Of a DNA stretch of 64,000 nt, positions 24,862-36,101 are shown piece after piece (within the stretch, counting starts at the first letter, position 1; each line of letters opens with the position of its first letter). The DNA is from Haemophilus parainfluenzae (GTDB lineage: Bacteria; Pseudomonadota; Gammaproteobacteria; Enterobacterales; Pasteurellaceae). The notes beneath the pieces are model-generated. The model searched no databases and was not told the origin of the DNA. It was given only the letters and a program-made list of their open reading frames with translations. The stretch spans positions 479,501-543,500 of the forward strand of contig NZ_CP063120.1 of the NCBI RefSeq assembly GCF_014931395.1, given 5' to 3'. A program made the translations under genes and the position numbers.

Positions 24862-25392
24862 TTATTGGCCGGTACAGGCTTTGAGTAGCATTTCACTACC
24901 TTGGGAAATGTAGGCGTCATTTTCACCGCGTTCTTTACCTTTTTGCAAATCACGCATAGCATCGTAGATCCCTTGCGTCACACTTGGAGAATCCACTTTT
25001 TGCCAACAATTTGTACTTAAACGGCTGAAGTTAGTTTGTAATGCCTCTGCATGTAATACACCACTGTAATAAGCATACACATCAGAATCATGACCACCTG
25101 TGTAGAGTTTATCTTGAATTTGTTTGATTGGTACAACAATACGACCGAGATACCAGTCATTTGCACCACTTGCAAAATTATCCACAAAGAAATTTTTTGT
25201 TACACGATCTTTATAGGTTGCCACAGTGGCTTCGTAAGCTGCCGCGTAAGATTTTTGGTCGATTTTATCTTTATCTAAATCAATGACCTTTTTGTCTTTG
25301 CCCATAAATGGAATGTAAGAGGTCATATCTGAAATCGAAGAACAACCCGCAAGCATGACTGCTACAAAGAATACCGAGATTTTTTTTAACAT
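24862..25392 (-). CDS. Lipoprotein of unknown function
   Basis: A 176-residue lipoprotein: signal MLKKISVFFVAVMLAGCSS with lipobox Cys at about residue 17. The mature protein is mostly polar, has a likely paired cysteine (STNCWQK and LLKACTGQ), and no known catalytic motif. It is transcribed before fruB but closed by a strong terminator, so it is probably a separate unit. No function can be given. Confidence 0.78.
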   Translation of the reverse strand: MLKKISVFFVAVMLAGCSSISDMTSYIPFMGKDKKVIDLDKDKIDQKSYAAAYEATVATYKDRVTKNFFVDNFASGANDWYLGRIVVPIKQIQDKLYTGGHDSDVYAYYSGVLHAEALQTNFSRLSTNCWQKVDSPSVTQGIYDAMRDLQKGKERGENDAYISQGSEMLLKACTGQ

Positions 25393-25473
25393 TAAATTTT
25401 CCTTATTTATAGGCGGTTAAAACCGCTGTTAATTATACTTAGAATGGGGGGTTAAGCAAGGCAGCACCTAGTA

Positions 25474-26784
25474 CTACGCTGATTCTTTGCTCACTCCGCT
25501 GTCTTTGACAATCGAAACTAAAATTTGATCAATTTTGAAGTTTTCGGTATCAATGACTTCAAATTTATATTTATCGTATACGACAAAATCGGTTTTTTTC
25601 GGGATTTTGCGTAACATATACATCATAAAGCCACTAATAGTCTCGTAATTTTCTGAATCAGGGAAAGATTCAATATCCAAAACGCGCATCACATCTTCAA
25701 GCGGCGTTGCCCCATCAATCAACCAAGAGTTTTCATCGCGGCTAACGATTTGCTCTTCTTCGTTAGAAACCAATTCTCCCATCACAATACTCATCACATC
25801 GTTCAAGGTAATTAAGCCCATTACAAGCGCATATTCATTGACGATAATCGCAAAATCTTCCCCCGTAGATTTAAATAACTCCAATACTTCATATAACGAC
25901 AGTGTATCTGGAATAAATAACGCTTTACGCAATAAACGGCTATCCGTTAAATCTACCACTTCTTGTTGAAGATAGAGTGTTAATAAGGTATGTGATTCCA
26001 CATAACCTAAAATCTTATCCAAACCATTATCACAGATCACTAATTTAGAATGAGAGTCTGCCGATAAGGTATTCAACACTTCCTGACGGGTGAAAGTGCG
26101 GTCTAAAAATACGATGTTCTCACGAGTCGTCATGGTTGAAGACACGGTACGCTCTTGCATTTCAAAGATGTTTTCAATCAAATAATGCTCTTGTGTTTTT
26201 AACACCCCCGCTTCGGCTCCCGCTTCTACGATCGCCACAATGTCTTCTGGAGTCATGTTATCTTCACGTTTAGTAGGTACACCCATTAAATGGAAGAAGA
26301 TATTAGAAAGACCATCAAAAAACCATACAATAGGTTTTAAGAGGAAAATAAAGGCTTGCATAATGCCAATAGTCCGTAGCGCAATACCTTCAGGATCAAT
26401 CAGTGCAAGGCGTTTCGGAATTAAATCAGCTAATAAAATAAATGTTGTGGTTACCATGAAAAAGGCAATCCAAGAGGAGGCTGGCTCAACCCATTCTGCC
26501 TTGGTGTACTCATGTAAAAAACTCTGTAAGTGAAGACTAATGGTTGCTTCACCAATCACACCACCGAGTACGGCAACCATATTAAGTCCAATTTGTACTA
26601 CAGTGATGAAACGCCCTGGCTGTTCCTGTAATTTTAAAACTTTCTCCGCTTTGATATTGCCTTCATTGGCCAACGCTTGTAGTTTAATGCGTCTTGCACC
26701 CGCGAGAGAAATCTCAGCTGATGACAAGATTGCACTGACAATAATTAATACGATTAAAATAAAAATCGCTGCAGATAAACTCAT
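25474..26784 (-). CDS. paeA: CNNM/CorC-type membrane protein, PaeA (YtfL) homologue
   Basis: A 436-residue protein with an N-terminal DUF21/CNNM membrane domain (about 1-190), two CBS domains (about 205-330) and a C-terminal CorC/HlyC domain (about 345-425). Stretches such as ITLNDVMSIVMGELV and ARDENSWLIDG-like SRDENSWLIDGATPLEDVMR match E. coli YtfL/PaeA, which is linked to export of cadaverine and putrescine. Older annotations call this family hemolysin. An uptake word is near 26093. Confidence 0.85.
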   Translation of the reverse strand: MSLSAAIFILIVLIIVSAILSSAEISLAGARRIKLQALANEGNIKAEKVLKLQEQPGRFITVVQIGLNMVAVLGGVIGEATISLHLQSFLHEYTKAEWVEPASSWIAFFMVTTTFILLADLIPKRLALIDPEGIALRTIGIMQAFIFLLKPIVWFFDGLSNIFFHLMGVPTKREDNMTPEDIVAIVEAGAEAGVLKTQEHYLIENIFEMQERTVSSTMTTRENIVFLDRTFTRQEVLNTLSADSHSKLVICDNGLDKILGYVESHTLLTLYLQQEVVDLTDSRLLRKALFIPDTLSLYEVLELFKSTGEDFAIIVNEYALVMGLITLNDVMSIVMGELVSNEEEQIVSRDENSWLIDGATPLEDVMRVLDIESFPDSENYETISGFMMYMLRKIPKKTDFVVYDKYKFEVIDTENFKIDQILVSIVKDSGVSKESA

Positions 26785-26896
26785 AATGTTCTCTTTATTG
26801 GTTTTAAAGTGCGGTCAATTTACCGCTGGTTTTTAGGTTAGAAATGTTATTATTAAATTGTGAGGGCGTTCTATGACGCCCCATATTTGAGAAACG

Positions 26897-27421
26897 CTAA
26901 TTTTCGCTGTCGAACCAGCCACGTACAAATTGGATAGAAAGGAAAAGAGTAACTAATAAGAAAGCATAGAATACCCAAGATAAAATCGGATGGCTTGGTG
27001 TCACATCGCCACTGATTTCTTTCACTGCAACGGCATTGCGATATTCATCGAACATCGTCATCCGCCAACCGTAATACTTGATTTGCACTAATTTGTTTTC
27101 ATTACCCAAGGCTTGAACTTGAGCCTGTAAGTTCGCTGAACCAAATTTAAAGTAGAATGGAAAACCCCAACGGGTATCTTCATTACGATACACCATGATT
27201 TTGCCATCATCATTTTGTGTATTGATAAAATACACATCGCGCGTTGGACCATCAGCCGGATTCGATTTTGTAATCGGACCATCTTTATCAACACGTTTCA
27301 CTTCCACACCCGTTACTCGCGTTACATCATAGTGTGGGAAAACGTAGTCTACCACGGCGAACATAAATCCGTGGAAAACAAAGACCACTAAAAATAAAAA
27401 GTACTTAAAAAACTTACGCAT
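26897..27421 (-). CDS. DUF1523 family membrane protein
   Basis: A 174-residue protein with one N-terminal membrane segment (about 5-24), a soluble, probably periplasmic middle (about 28-140) and one C-terminal membrane segment (about 148-166). It matches the DUF1523 family, whose function is unknown. It lies 26 bases upstream-to-downstream of tatD on the same strand and so is probably co-transcribed with the holB-tatD end of the cluster. Confidence 0.78.
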   Translation of the reverse strand: MRKFFKYFLFLVVFVFHGFMFAVVDYVFPHYDVTRVTGVEVKRVDKDGPITKSNPADGPTRDVYFINTQNDDGKIMVYRNEDTRWGFPFYFKFGSANLQAQVQALGNENKLVQIKYYGWRMTMFDEYRNAVAVKEISGDVTPSHPILSWVFYAFLLVTLFLSIQFVRGWFDSEN

Positions 27422-27447
27422 AACACTCTCTCATTTAAATCGATGAT

Positions 27448-28230
27448 TTATTGTACATTAATTTTAAATAAACGCTCGAAGTTTTGTGTACTAATTTGCG
27501 CAAATTCTTCTACTGATAGCCCTTTTAATGCTGCCACATACTCGCAAACTTCACGTGTATAAGCAGGTTGGTTCTCTTTACCACGATAAGGCACGGGCGC
27601 TAAATAAGGCGAATCCGTTTCAACCAACAAACGATCTGCGGGTACATAACGAATGGCTTCACGAATACTTTCCGCATTTTTAAAGGTAATAATGCCCGAA
27701 CAAGAGATGTAAAAACCTAAATCAAGCGCCTTTTTCGCAAAGTCTAAAGTTTCTGTAAAACAATGAATTAATCCACCGCACTTTTCAGCATGATGCTCAC
27801 GCAACATGGCGATGGTATCTTCTGGCGCTGAACGCGTATGAATAATTACTGGCTTATCCACTTCATTAGCAACGCTGATTTGATCAGCAAAAACCGTTTG
27901 CTGCAACGCTTTATTATCTGCGCTGTAATAATAATCCAAACCGATTTCGCCAATTGCGATCACTTTTTTATCTTGTGCCAAACGCAGTAAACGCTCGGCA
28001 TCGTAAGGTTCTTCTTCAAGATCTAAGGGATGCACACCGCAAGCCAAAGACACATTCGGAAATTTTGCTAACTCAGGGTAAGCTTTTTCAAAACGGCTTA
28101 ATGTTACACCAATGGCGAGTAAATGCTTCACATCCCGTGCATTGGCTTTAGCCACTACATCAGCAATATCTTTGTGTAAATTTTCATAATCCAATGCATC
28201 TAAATGGCAATGGGAATCTACGATAAACAT
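27448..28230 (-). CDS. TatD-family metal-dependent deoxyribonuclease (YcfH type)
   Basis: A 260-residue TIM-barrel hydrolase. Metal ligands are visible: DSHCHLD (residues 5-11), E in [11 protein letters not shown] in VIIHTRSA, H in GLIHCFTE and D in [10 protein letters not shown]. Located right after holB as E. coli ycfH is, so I call the YcfH branch rather than TatD itself. It probably acts in DNA repair or turnover. Confidence 0.9.
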   Translation of the reverse strand: MFIVDSHCHLDALDYENLHKDIADVVAKANARDVKHLLAIGVTLSRFEKAYPELAKFPNVSLACGVHPLDLEEEPYDAERLLRLAQDKKVIAIGEIGLDYYYSADNKALQQTVFADQISVANEVDKPVIIHTRSAPEDTIAMLREHHAEKCGGLIHCFTETLDFAKKALDLGFYISCSGIITFKNAESIREAIRYVPADRLLVETDSPYLAPVPYRGKENQPAYTREVCEYVAALKGLSVEEFAQISTQNFERLFKINVQ

Positions 28231-28237
28231 AATTTAT

Positions 28238-29218
28238 TTAGTCCTTAAATACGTCGGTAATTAACTTCGTCAAACCATCTAGTAACATTAATTCTGTATT
28301 AACACCGTTAATGGTAAGTAAATCCGACCTTACTTTTTGCATAATTTTATTTGCGGTTAATAACCCAAGCGCTGTTTGTTCGTCTGCAAATTGAGTTACA
28401 CCGGTTTTAAGATCAAGTGTTTGCCAGCCACTTTGTATTTCGAGTTTGTATTTAATAGCATCGCTTAAAAACGCTAAAATCCAATCCACTTGCTGTACAG
28501 TGCGTTCTTTTTCAAAGAAAGGCAAAATTTCCAAAGGCGAACGACGACGATAAAACAGCCAGAATTGGCGTAGGAAATTCTTCCGTTGTTCAATTAATCC
28601 TTGCTGAAGTGTTTCCAATGCTAACAATGGACGCCCCAAATTCATCGCAAGTGCGGTCAATAATTCGGATGTTTCTGCCTGAAAGTAAGAAGAAAGCCAA
28701 GTTAAGGCTTCCGCTTCTGTTGGCAAAGGGACATTCCACACTTGGCAACGGCTGTAAATAGTCGCTAACAACGAAGAGGATGGCTCTGTTTGCAATAAGA
28801 AATACGTGTTCGGACGCGGCTCTTCCAAAGTTTTAAGCAACGCATTCGCTGCTGCTTCCGTAAGACGTTCTGCATCTTGGATATACACTAATTTATTGCC
28901 GTTTTGTTGCGCGTGTTGGCTGACAACTTCATTAATCGCCCGTACCTGATCAACGCCAATGTCTTTGCCTTCTTGAGAGGCTAAAACATGAAAATCGGGG
29001 TGACTTTGCGCTGCCATTAAGTGACAAGCATGACAATGGCCACAAGGTGCATTATCTGGCGTTTGACACATAATGCGTTTTGTCAAAGCCTCAAACAAAC
29101 CTTCAGCACCGAGACCTTGATCAGCTTTAATCAATAATGCATGATGCCCCAAACCTTCGCTAAAAGTTTGGCTAATTTTGTGATAAGTAGGCACTAACCA
29201 AGGACAAAGTTCGCTCAT
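28238..29218 (-). CDS. holB: DNA polymerase III delta' subunit
   Basis: A 326-residue clamp-loader subunit. Visible are the degenerate P-loop region ([16 protein letters not shown]), the four zinc cysteines in [15 protein letters not shown] (about residues 46-60) and the conserved [16 protein letters not shown]. The ATG at 29218 overlaps the tmk stop (ATGA), fitting known coupling; the frame is open further upstream but lacks a ribosome site. Order mltG-tmk-holB-ycfH matches E. coli. Confidence 0.95.
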   Translation of the reverse strand: MSELCPWLVPTYHKISQTFSEGLGHHALLIKADQGLGAEGLFEALTKRIMCQTPDNAPCGHCHACHLMAAQSHPDFHVLASQEGKDIGVDQVRAINEVVSQHAQQNGNKLVYIQDAERLTEAAANALLKTLEEPRPNTYFLLQTEPSSSLLATIYSRCQVWNVPLPTEAEALTWLSSYFQAETSELLTALAMNLGRPLLALETLQQGLIEQRKNFLRQFWLFYRRRSPLEILPFFEKERTVQQVDWILAFLSDAIKYKLEIQSGWQTLDLKTGVTQFADEQTALGLLTANKIMQKVRSDLLTINGVNTELMLLDGLTKLITDVFKD

Positions 29219-29847
29219 TTTGCTTGTGAAACCCACCAACTTTTGACCGCACTTTGTATATCTGCTTGTACTTGTGCCAAAGCCTGACCTGCATTAATAA
29301 TCGCAGCTTTCGGATTATTTTGCACCAATTCCAAATAACGTTGGCGGGTACGATGGAAGAAATCGAGTCCTTGTTGTTCAATGCGGTCTAATTCACCACG
29401 ACCTCTAGCACGAGCAAGCCCTTCTGCAGGATCAATGTCTAAATACAGTACAAAATCAGGCTCAAAGTCGCCTAATACCATATTTTTTAAATTCGCCATC
29501 AGCGTTTGGTCAAACTGACGCCCACCGCCTTGATAAGCCTGTGAAGACATATCATGACGATCACCCAGCACAATTTTACCTTCTGCCAATGCTGGCTTAA
29601 TCACATTTTCTACCAATTGAATTCGTGCCGCATAAAGCATCAATAATTCCGCTTTATCCGTAACAGGTTCTTCTGTTTCATGTTTAATTAAATGGCGCAA
29701 TTTCTCCGCTAATGGTGTACCACCCGGCTCACGAGTAAATACGATATCATTTACACCAAGGGATTTTAATGTATCCACCACCGTTTGCATGGCGGTACTT
29801 TTACCTGCACCTTCCAGCCCTTCAATGACGATAAATTTGCCTTGCAT
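29215..29847 (-). CDS. tmk: Thymidylate kinase
   Basis: A 210-residue kinase converting dTMP to dTDP. It has P-loop [12 protein letters not shown] (residues 9-20), substrate motif [13 protein letters not shown] and the [16 protein letters not shown] block. It overlaps mltG by one base (TAATG) and holB by 4 bases. An uptake word near 29246 sits in the last codons. Confidence 0.96.
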   Translation of the reverse strand: MQGKFIVIEGLEGAGKSTAMQTVVDTLKSLGVNDIVFTREPGGTPLAEKLRHLIKHETEEPVTDKAELLMLYAARIQLVENVIKPALAEGKIVLGDRHDMSSQAYQGGGRQFDQTLMANLKNMVLGDFEPDFVLYLDIDPAEGLARARGRGELDRIEQQGLDFFHRTRQRYLELVQNNPKAAIINAGQALAQVQADIQSAVKSWWVSQAK

Positions 29848-30896
29848 TAGTTGGCTCCTTTTTGTTGGTTACGATACCAACGTAAATATTCTTGCACTGC
29901 TTTATTATGCTCGTTCAGATTACGAGTAAATTTATGACCGCCACTTCCATCAGCAACAAAATAATAAAAATCTGTTTTTGCTGGATGGGCCACAGCCTGT
30001 AAAGCACTTTCACTCACCATCGCAATTGGTGTCGGCGGTAGCCCCTCAATCATATAGGTATTGTACGGGGTCATCGTTTCCAAATCTTTTTTACGAATAT
30101 TGCCGGTATAACTCTCACCCATTCCATAAATCACGGTTGGGTCAGTTTGTAGTTTCATATTGGCTTTTAAACGATTAATAAATACGGAAGCCACTTGTGG
30201 ACGCTCCGCCGCAATACCCGTTTCTTTCTCCACAATAGAAGCCAAAATCAGCATCTGATACGGATCCGCTAAAGGGAGATTTTCATCACGTTCATTCCAC
30301 GCTTTATCTAAGGCTTTTTGTAGACGGGTAGTTGAACGTTTTAATAATTCAAGATCTGTGGAGTTTGGGGTGTAATTATAGGTATCTGGATACAACCAGC
30401 CCTCCATGTTATTCCATTCGTAAACGGCTTTTGCAACGGCTGGAATATCCAATAACGCCATGATCTCTTTATCCGTTTTACCTTGCAAGGTTTGTTTTAA
30501 GTGCGGTGCGCTTTCAAGGTTTTTACGCCACTCCTTGAACGTTTTACCTTCAATAAACTTCACGCTAAATTGCGCTTCCTTGCCGGAATTGAGCATATCC
30601 AATAAATCTTGCAACGTTTTCACGCCCGTTAAAGAATAAGTCCCCGCTTTCACTTTGTTGAGCTGAGGTTGTAATTTCAATAACCAAGGCAATAAATCGG
30701 CATGTTCAAGAATTTTTTCTTGCTCTAATAAAGCGGCGAGTTTACTGCCAGTAGTGCCTCGCTCAATTGTAAGCAATTGATCTTGCTTGACATTCACCGG
30801 CGTATGAACAAACTCAGTTAATTTTTGATAACCCCAAAAACCAACACCGCCAAGAATTAGCAAAAGAATCAGTAAAAAGACAAAAAATTTTTTCAT
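29847..30896 (-). CDS. mltG: MltG, endolytic murein transglycosylase
   Basis: A 349-residue protein with one N-terminal membrane anchor (residues 4-24) and a periplasmic YceG domain. The catalytic glutamate lies in SIVEKETG and the conserved [10 protein letters not shown] and [15 protein letters not shown] are present. It cuts nascent glycan strands and sets their length. It heads the mltG-tmk-holB group; pabC, adjacent in E. coli, is absent here. An uptake word is near 30500. Confidence 0.95.
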   Translation of the reverse strand: MKKFFVFLLILLLILGGVGFWGYQKLTEFVHTPVNVKQDQLLTIERGTTGSKLAALLEQEKILEHADLLPWLLKLQPQLNKVKAGTYSLTGVKTLQDLLDMLNSGKEAQFSVKFIEGKTFKEWRKNLESAPHLKQTLQGKTDKEIMALLDIPAVAKAVYEWNNMEGWLYPDTYNYTPNSTDLELLKRSTTRLQKALDKAWNERDENLPLADPYQMLILASIVEKETGIAAERPQVASVFINRLKANMKLQTDPTVIYGMGESYTGNIRKKDLETMTPYNTYMIEGLPPTPIAMVSESALQAVAHPAKTDFYYFVADGSGGHKFTRNLNEHNKAVQEYLRWYRNQQKGAN

Positions 30897-30923
30897 GCGT
30901 CACTCATTTTATAAAAACGACAA

Positions 30924-30942
30924 AAGGGGCAAAATGCCCCCT
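30924..30942 (-). terminator. Terminator of surA
   Basis: GGGGC and GCCCC (30926-30930, 30936-30940) pair around AAAAT. On the minus strand the stem is followed by TTTTGTCGTTTTT. It lies 20 bases past the surA stop. Confidence 0.65.
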
Positions 30943-30959
30943 TATTCTAACGTTTTCTG

Positions 30960-31892
30960 TTATTTATCGAAATATTGAATATCAGCATTTTTACGTAATG
31001 CTTTCACCCAGTCTTTGGTTGCTTCTTGTAATTGGCTATTCACGATTTGCTCGTAAGCTTTTTGACGATAAGCATCTTCCGTTTTATCGCCATCACGACT
31101 ACCGGTTACTTCGAGAATATGCCAACCAAATTCAGATTTAAACGGTGCCGAAATGGTACCCTGTGGTGTGGTTTCAACTGCTTTTGCAAATGGTTCCACA
31201 TAAGCTTCCGGGAAGGCGTAGCCTAAGCTGCCGCCATTCGCGCCTGATAAATAATCTTTAGAGTATTTTAATGCCGCATCGGCAAATGTCATTTTGCCTG
31301 AAACGATATCAGCACGAATACGTTCTAATTCTGCTTTTGCTTGTGCATCGTTCAGTAATGGGTTTAATTTTAATAAAATATGACGAACTTCATACTCTTT
31401 ACCCATCACTTTTTGTGCGGTACCTTTTGCTTTCGCTTCATCGAGCATTTGTTTACCCAATGCATCCACTTGCTCACGAGTCACATCTACGCTGTTTTGA
31501 ATGGCATGGTTACGCACACCCGCCATTAACATTTGACGAGAGATTTGTTGTTTAAATGCATTTAAGGAAATGCCTTGATAATCCAACGCATCTAAAAATT
31601 GACCATAAGTTAAACCATTTTTTGCCGCAATATCTTCTACGATACGGTTTACTTCCGCTTGGTTTACTTTTACGCCTGATTCTTTGATAGCCTTATCAGT
31701 CAGCATATCATCAATAATCTTATCTAATGCTGCACGTTGGCTACCTTTCTTACCCATCACAGCATTCACTTGGCTTTGTAAAATTGGTGTACCATTCACA
31801 GTCGCCACAACGCGTTCTTCTGCTTGAACTTGAGAAAAAGTAAACAGACCGATCATGGCAAATAAAAGAGATTTTAACATTGATTTTTTCAT
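30960..31892 (-). CDS. surA: SurA-type periplasmic chaperone, single parvulin domain
   Basis: A 310-residue secreted chaperone. It has a signal peptide (cleavage after FSQVQA, about residue 24), an N-terminal SurA helical domain (about 25-150) and one parvulin PPIase domain (about 165-270, EYEVRHILLKLNPL, GGSLGYAFPEAYVEPF, FKSEFGWHILEVTG), then a C-terminal helix. E. coli SurA has two parvulin domains in about 428 residues; the short form is the one I recall for H. influenzae. It aids outer-membrane protein folding. Confidence 0.88.
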   Translation of the reverse strand: MKKSMLKSLLFAMIGLFTFSQVQAEERVVATVNGTPILQSQVNAVMGKKGSQRAALDKIIDDMLTDKAIKESGVKVNQAEVNRIVEDIAAKNGLTYGQFLDALDYQGISLNAFKQQISRQMLMAGVRNHAIQNSVDVTREQVDALGKQMLDEAKAKGTAQKVMGKEYEVRHILLKLNPLLNDAQAKAELERIRADIVSGKMTFADAALKYSKDYLSGANGGSLGYAFPEAYVEPFAKAVETTPQGTISAPFKSEFGWHILEVTGSRDGDKTEDAYRQKAYEQIVNSQLQEATKDWVKALRKNADIQYFDK

Positions 31893-31969
31893 TTTAGTTG
31901 TCTTAAAAAATAATAGGATAATGCTCGTTAGATTATCAATTTTATCAAAGGTTCACAATAGGCTGATCG

Positions 31970-32509
31970 TTATTTAGGCAATAATGCCACTTCATAACAA
32001 CCATCGTATTTTAATGTACGCACTTGAACTTGTTCATCACGGGAAGTCGGCACATTTTTACCTACATAGTCTGCCCGAATTGGTAATTCACGGTGTCCAC
32101 GATCCACTAAAATCACCAATTCAATTTTAGCAGCTCGACCAAAATCTGTTAACGCATCCATCGCGGCACGAATAGTTCTACCGGTAAAGAGCACGTCATC
32201 GATCAAAATAACTTCTTTACCCTGAATATTCATATAACTTGAGGCACCGCTATACACAGGGGTTGGATTTTCAGGTTCAACATATTCTAAGTCATCGCGG
32301 TAAAACGTGATATCCAATTCCATCATTGGAAGACTCACACCATTCAACTCTTCAATGCGACGTTGAATCAATTCAGCAATTTCTGCTCCACGACGTTTTA
32401 CCCCAACTAAAATCACATTATCGAAATCTTGGTGCTTTTCAATAATTTCATGGGAAATACGTGAAATGGTGCGTAAAAATCTGTCTGCATCAATAATGAT
32501 TTTTTCCAT
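31970..32509 (-). CDS. pyrR: PyrR, pyrimidine regulatory protein / uracil phosphoribosyltransferase
   Basis: A 179-residue phosphoribosyltransferase-fold protein. The PRPP loop is VILIDDVLFTGRTIRAAMDA (about residues 96-115), and GVKRRGAEIA and VDRGHRELPIR are PyrR signatures. In Gram-positives PyrR binds pyr mRNA; in Haemophilus only the enzyme activity is reasonably assumed, because no pyr genes or PyrR-binding loops are seen here. I chose the ATG at 32509 over a GTG four codons upstream. It lies between surA and dnaE. Confidence 0.9.
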   Translation of the reverse strand: MEKIIIDADRFLRTISRISHEIIEKHQDFDNVILVGVKRRGAEIAELIQRRIEELNGVSLPMMELDITFYRDDLEYVEPENPTPVYSGASSYMNIQGKEVILIDDVLFTGRTIRAAMDALTDFGRAAKIELVILVDRGHRELPIRADYVGKNVPTSRDEQVQVRTLKYDGCYEVALLPK

Positions 32510-32536
32510 TTTATCTCTCACTTATTTACATAGCCT

Positions 32537-32575
32537 AAGTGCGGTTTAAAAAACACTGATTTTTTGACCGCACTT
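32537..32575 (-). terminator. Terminator of dnaE (uptake-word pair)
   Basis: AAGTGCGGT and ACCGCACTT face each other around an AT-rich middle in which AAAAAA and TTTTTT can also pair, lengthening the stem. It lies 12 bases past the dnaE stop. Confidence 0.6.
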
Positions 32576-32586
32576 TTACTGGAATA

Positions 32587-35500
32587 TTAACCAAACTCTA
32601 GCTCTACTGCATTTTCGCCGAGCAAATTCACCAATTCTGTTAGAATCTCATCCGTTGGCGTAATCGACCATTGAATCCCCAAACGTAATAACGCACGACC
32701 TTTTGCACTTTGATAATATATGTTAATTGGTAAAGTGCCGCCACTAACAGGTTCTAACATTTCTTTCAGTTTCTTAATAAAACTTGGGCTAATCTGTTCC
32801 TCTGACAAACTGATGGCCAAAGATTTTGCATAACGGGAGCGCGCCTCATCCAAAGTCATCAAATCCCGTACCGACATTTTTAACCCGCCTGAAAAATCGT
32901 CAAAACTCACTTGGCCAGATACCACCACAACCGTATCTTTTTGCAGTTTTTCGCCAAATTGGTCTAAGCTTTCACCGAATAGGGTTAAATCCAAACGTCC
33001 AGAACGATCATCTATGGTTGCAATACCAATCCGATTACCTTTTTTCGTCGTGGCAAAGCGAGTTGAGACTAACAAACCGGCTGCCGTGCTAATTTGCCCA
33101 CGGCGGTTTGGCGTGAGATCTTTTAATCGCGTAGAGCTGTAATGAGAAAGCTCTTTTAAATAACGACTCACTGGATGGCTGCTTAAATACAAACCTAGAG
33201 TTTCTCTCTCACCATCTAAAATTTGTTTTTCCGTGTAAGGTGGCGTGTGAGCGTAAGCATTTTCCACTTCTTCATGTGTTTCTGTTAGCACACCGAACAT
33301 ATCAGCTTGTCCCATGGCCTCATCTTTTGCATGCTGATCTGAGGCTTTGAGTGCATCTTCGAGATTCTTAGATAACGCCGCACGATGTGGCCCTAGCTTG
33401 TCAAACGCGCCCGACATAATCAGACTTTCAAAGGTACGACGGTTAATTTTTTTCAAATCAACGCGAGCACATAAATCAAATAAGTCTCTAAAAATCCCAC
33501 CTTCATTACGAGCGGTAATCAGTGCATCAATCGGACCTTCACCCACACCTTTAATGGCGCCAATACCGTAAACAATTTCACCATTTTCATTTACGCTGAA
33601 ATGATGTTTCCCTACATTGATATCCGGTGGGGTGACTTTTAAGCCCATACGTAAACATTCATCGTACAAGCCAACAATTTTATCCGTATTATCCATTTCC
33701 GAGGTCATTACCGCTGCCATAAACTCAGCAGGGAAATGGGTTTTCAGCCAAAGGGTTTGATAAGATACTAACGCATAAGCAGCGGAGTGCGATTTATTAA
33801 AACCATAGCCCGCAAATTTTTCCACTAAGTCGAAAATCTTCATGGAAAGCTCGCCATCAACCCCATTTTTTTCCGCACCTTCTTTAAACACAGAACGCTG
33901 TTTCGCCATTTCTTCTGGTTTTTTCTTACCCATCGCACGGCGTAATAAGTCCGCACCACCAAGAGTATAACCCGCTAGCACCTGAGCAATCTGCATGACT
34001 TGCTCTTGGTACAAAATAATACCGTAAGTTGGCTCTAAAATCGGTTTAAGGCTTTCATGTTGATAGTTTGCGTCAGGATAAGACACTTCCTCACGGCCAT
34101 GTTTACGGTCAATAAAGTTATCCACCATGCCCGATTGTAATGGACCAGGGCGGAATAATGCCACCAACGCAATAATATCTTCAAAACAATCTGGCTGAAG
34201 ACGTTTAATTAAATCTTTCATCCCGCGCGATTCCAACTGGAATACGGCGGTCGTTTCAGATCGCTTCAGCAACTCAAAAGATTCGGGATCATCTAATGGA
34301 ATAGCAGCAATATCGACTAGTGGTTTGCCATCACGAGCAAGGCGGGCATTAATCATATCTAATGCCCATTTGATAATGGTGAGTGTACGTAAACCTAAGA
34401 AGTCAAACTTCACTAAACCCGCATATTCCACGTCATTTTTATCGAAGTGAGTAACCGGATGAAGCCCCTCATTATCACAATAAAGTGGCGCAAAGTCTGT
34501 AATCAAAGAAGGCGAAATTACCACGCCACCCGCGTGTTTACCTGCATTTCGAGTGACACCTTCTAGCTTACGCGCCATATCAATTAGAGCTTTGACTTCT
34601 TCATCTGAATCATATGCCACTTGTAACTGTGGTTCAGCCTCAAAAGCCTTGGCTAAAGTCATGCCGGGATCAGGGGGAATCATTTTCGAAATACGATCCA
34701 CGAAGCCATAAGGATGGCCTAATACTCGACCTACATCTCGAATTACCGCTTTGGCCGCCATGGTACCAAAGGTAATAATTTGTGATACCGCACCACGACC
34801 ATAGGTTTCTGCGACATGATCGATAACACGATCGCGTCCATCCATACAGAAGTCGACGTCGAAATCGGGCATGGAAACACGTTCTGGGTTTAAGAAACGT
34901 TCAAAAAGAAGATCGAATTCAAGGGGATCTAAATCGGTAATTTTTAGTGCATAAGCCACCAATGAACCCGCACCAGAGCCACGTCCTGGCCCTACAGGAA
35001 TATCATTGTCTTTTGACCATTGGATAAACTCCATAACGATTAAGAAGTAACCCGGAAAACCCATTTGGTTAATCACATCGAGTTCGACTTGAAGGCGCTC
35101 ATCATATTCTGGTCGTCTTTCTGCCCGCACTTTTTCATCAGGGAATAAAAACGCCAAACGCTCTTCCAAGCCTTCTTTGGCTTTCATCACCAAATAATCT
35201 TCCGTACTCAATTCACCAGTTGGAAATTGAGGGAGGAAATATTGCCCCAAACGCAAAGTCACATTACAGCGTTGCGCTATTAATACCGTATTTTCAAGTG
35301 CAGAAGGAATGTCCGCAAATAAGTCGCACATCTCTTCTTCTGAGCGGAAATATTGTTGCTCGGTATAACGTTTTGGACGTTTCGGATCGTCAAGGGTATA
35401 GCCATCATGAATAGCAACTCGAATTTCGTGTGCCTCAAAATCATCAGGTGCGAGAAAGACAACATCGTTGGTTGCAACAAGCGGTAAATCATGTTCCTCA

Positions 35501-36066
35501 GCCAATTTTAATGCAGCTTGAATATAACGTTCTTCATCAGGACGATCCGTTCGGGAAAGAGAAAGGTAAAAATGGTCAGGAAAAAATTCTTGATAAAAAC
35601 TGACCGCACTTTCAGCTTCAGCGCTATTTTCTTTAAGGAGTTTTTTCGCGATATCACCTTGTGTACCACCCGATAAAACAATTACACCTTCACGGTGTTC
35701 AATTAACCATTCCTGGTCAATATAAGGCAAGTCCACATAGCCGCGTTGATAGGCTTTTGAAAGCAGTAATGTGATGTTTTTATAGCCTTCATTGTTCTTA
35801 GCAAGTAAAGTGAGCGTAAATAATTCCTCACCGCATAACTCGCTTTTAACATGAACATCTGCGCCAATGATTGGTTTAATCCCCGAAGAAAGGGTTTCAC
35901 CATAAAAACGTACCACACCACAAAAATTGGTGAAATCCGTTAATGCCAACGCGACCATATTATTTGCTGCACACGCTTTGACCAATGGTTTCACTTTCGC
36001 GATTCCATCAATCATTGAAAAATCAGTGTGCGTACGAAGATGTACAAAACGCGGTTGAGTTGACAT
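32587..36066 (-). CDS. dnaE: DNA polymerase III alpha subunit
   Basis: A 1159-residue replicative polymerase. It has an N-terminal PHP domain ([16 protein letters not shown] at about residues 7-22), the polymerase palm with catalytic aspartates in [19 protein letters not shown] (about 400), the fingers region [11 protein letters not shown], helix-hairpin-helix and an OB domain (about 990-1070). Length equals the H. influenzae protein as I recall. The ATG at 36066 follows AGGGA. An uptake word is near 35604. Its neighbour here is an unassigned gene rather than ilvD. Confidence 0.97.
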   Translation of the reverse strand: MSTQPRFVHLRTHTDFSMIDGIAKVKPLVKACAANNMVALALTDFTNFCGVVRFYGETLSSGIKPIIGADVHVKSELCGEELFTLTLLAKNNEGYKNITLLLSKAYQRGYVDLPYIDQEWLIEHREGVIVLSGGTQGDIAKKLLKENSAEAESAVSFYQEFFPDHFYLSLSRTDRPDEERYIQAALKLAEEHDLPLVATNDVVFLAPDDFEAHEIRVAIHDGYTLDDPKRPKRYTEQQYFRSEEEMCDLFADIPSALENTVLIAQRCNVTLRLGQYFLPQFPTGELSTEDYLVMKAKEGLEERLAFLFPDEKVRAERRPEYDERLQVELDVINQMGFPGYFLIVMEFIQWSKDNDIPVGPGRGSGAGSLVAYALKITDLDPLEFDLLFERFLNPERVSMPDFDVDFCMDGRDRVIDHVAETYGRGAVSQIITFGTMAAKAVIRDVGRVLGHPYGFVDRISKMIPPDPGMTLAKAFEAEPQLQVAYDSDEEVKALIDMARKLEGVTRNAGKHAGGVVISPSLITDFAPLYCDNEGLHPVTHFDKNDVEYAGLVKFDFLGLRTLTIIKWALDMINARLARDGKPLVDIAAIPLDDPESFELLKRSETTAVFQLESRGMKDLIKRLQPDCFEDIIALVALFRPGPLQSGMVDNFIDRKHGREEVSYPDANYQHESLKPILEPTYGIILYQEQVMQIAQVLAGYTLGGADLLRRAMGKKKPEEMAKQRSVFKEGAEKNGVDGELSMKIFDLVEKFAGYGFNKSHSAAYALVSYQTLWLKTHFPAEFMAAVMTSEMDNTDKIVGLYDECLRMGLKVTPPDINVGKHHFSVNENGEIVYGIGAIKGVGEGPIDALITARNEGGIFRDLFDLCARVDLKKINRRTFESLIMSGAFDKLGPHRAALSKNLEDALKASDQHAKDEAMGQADMFGVLTETHEEVENAYAHTPPYTEKQILDGERETLGLYLSSHPVSRYLKELSHYSSTRLKDLTPNRRGQISTAAGLLVSTRFATTKKGNRIGIATIDDRSGRLDLTLFGESLDQFGEKLQKDTVVVVSGQVSFDDFSGGLKMSVRDLMTLDEARSRYAKSLAISLSEEQISPSFIKKLKEMLEPVSGGTLPINIYYQSAKGRALLRLGIQWSITPTDEILTELVNLLGENAVELEFG

Positions 36067-36101
36067 TAACAATCCCTATGTTGATAGTTAAAACGAATAA
36101 A

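Noticed and set aside
31970..32509. PyrR as an mRNA-binding attenuation protein with a target in this window
   Set aside because: No pyr genes or PyrR-binding leader structures are visible nearby; only the phosphoribosyltransferase function is supported.
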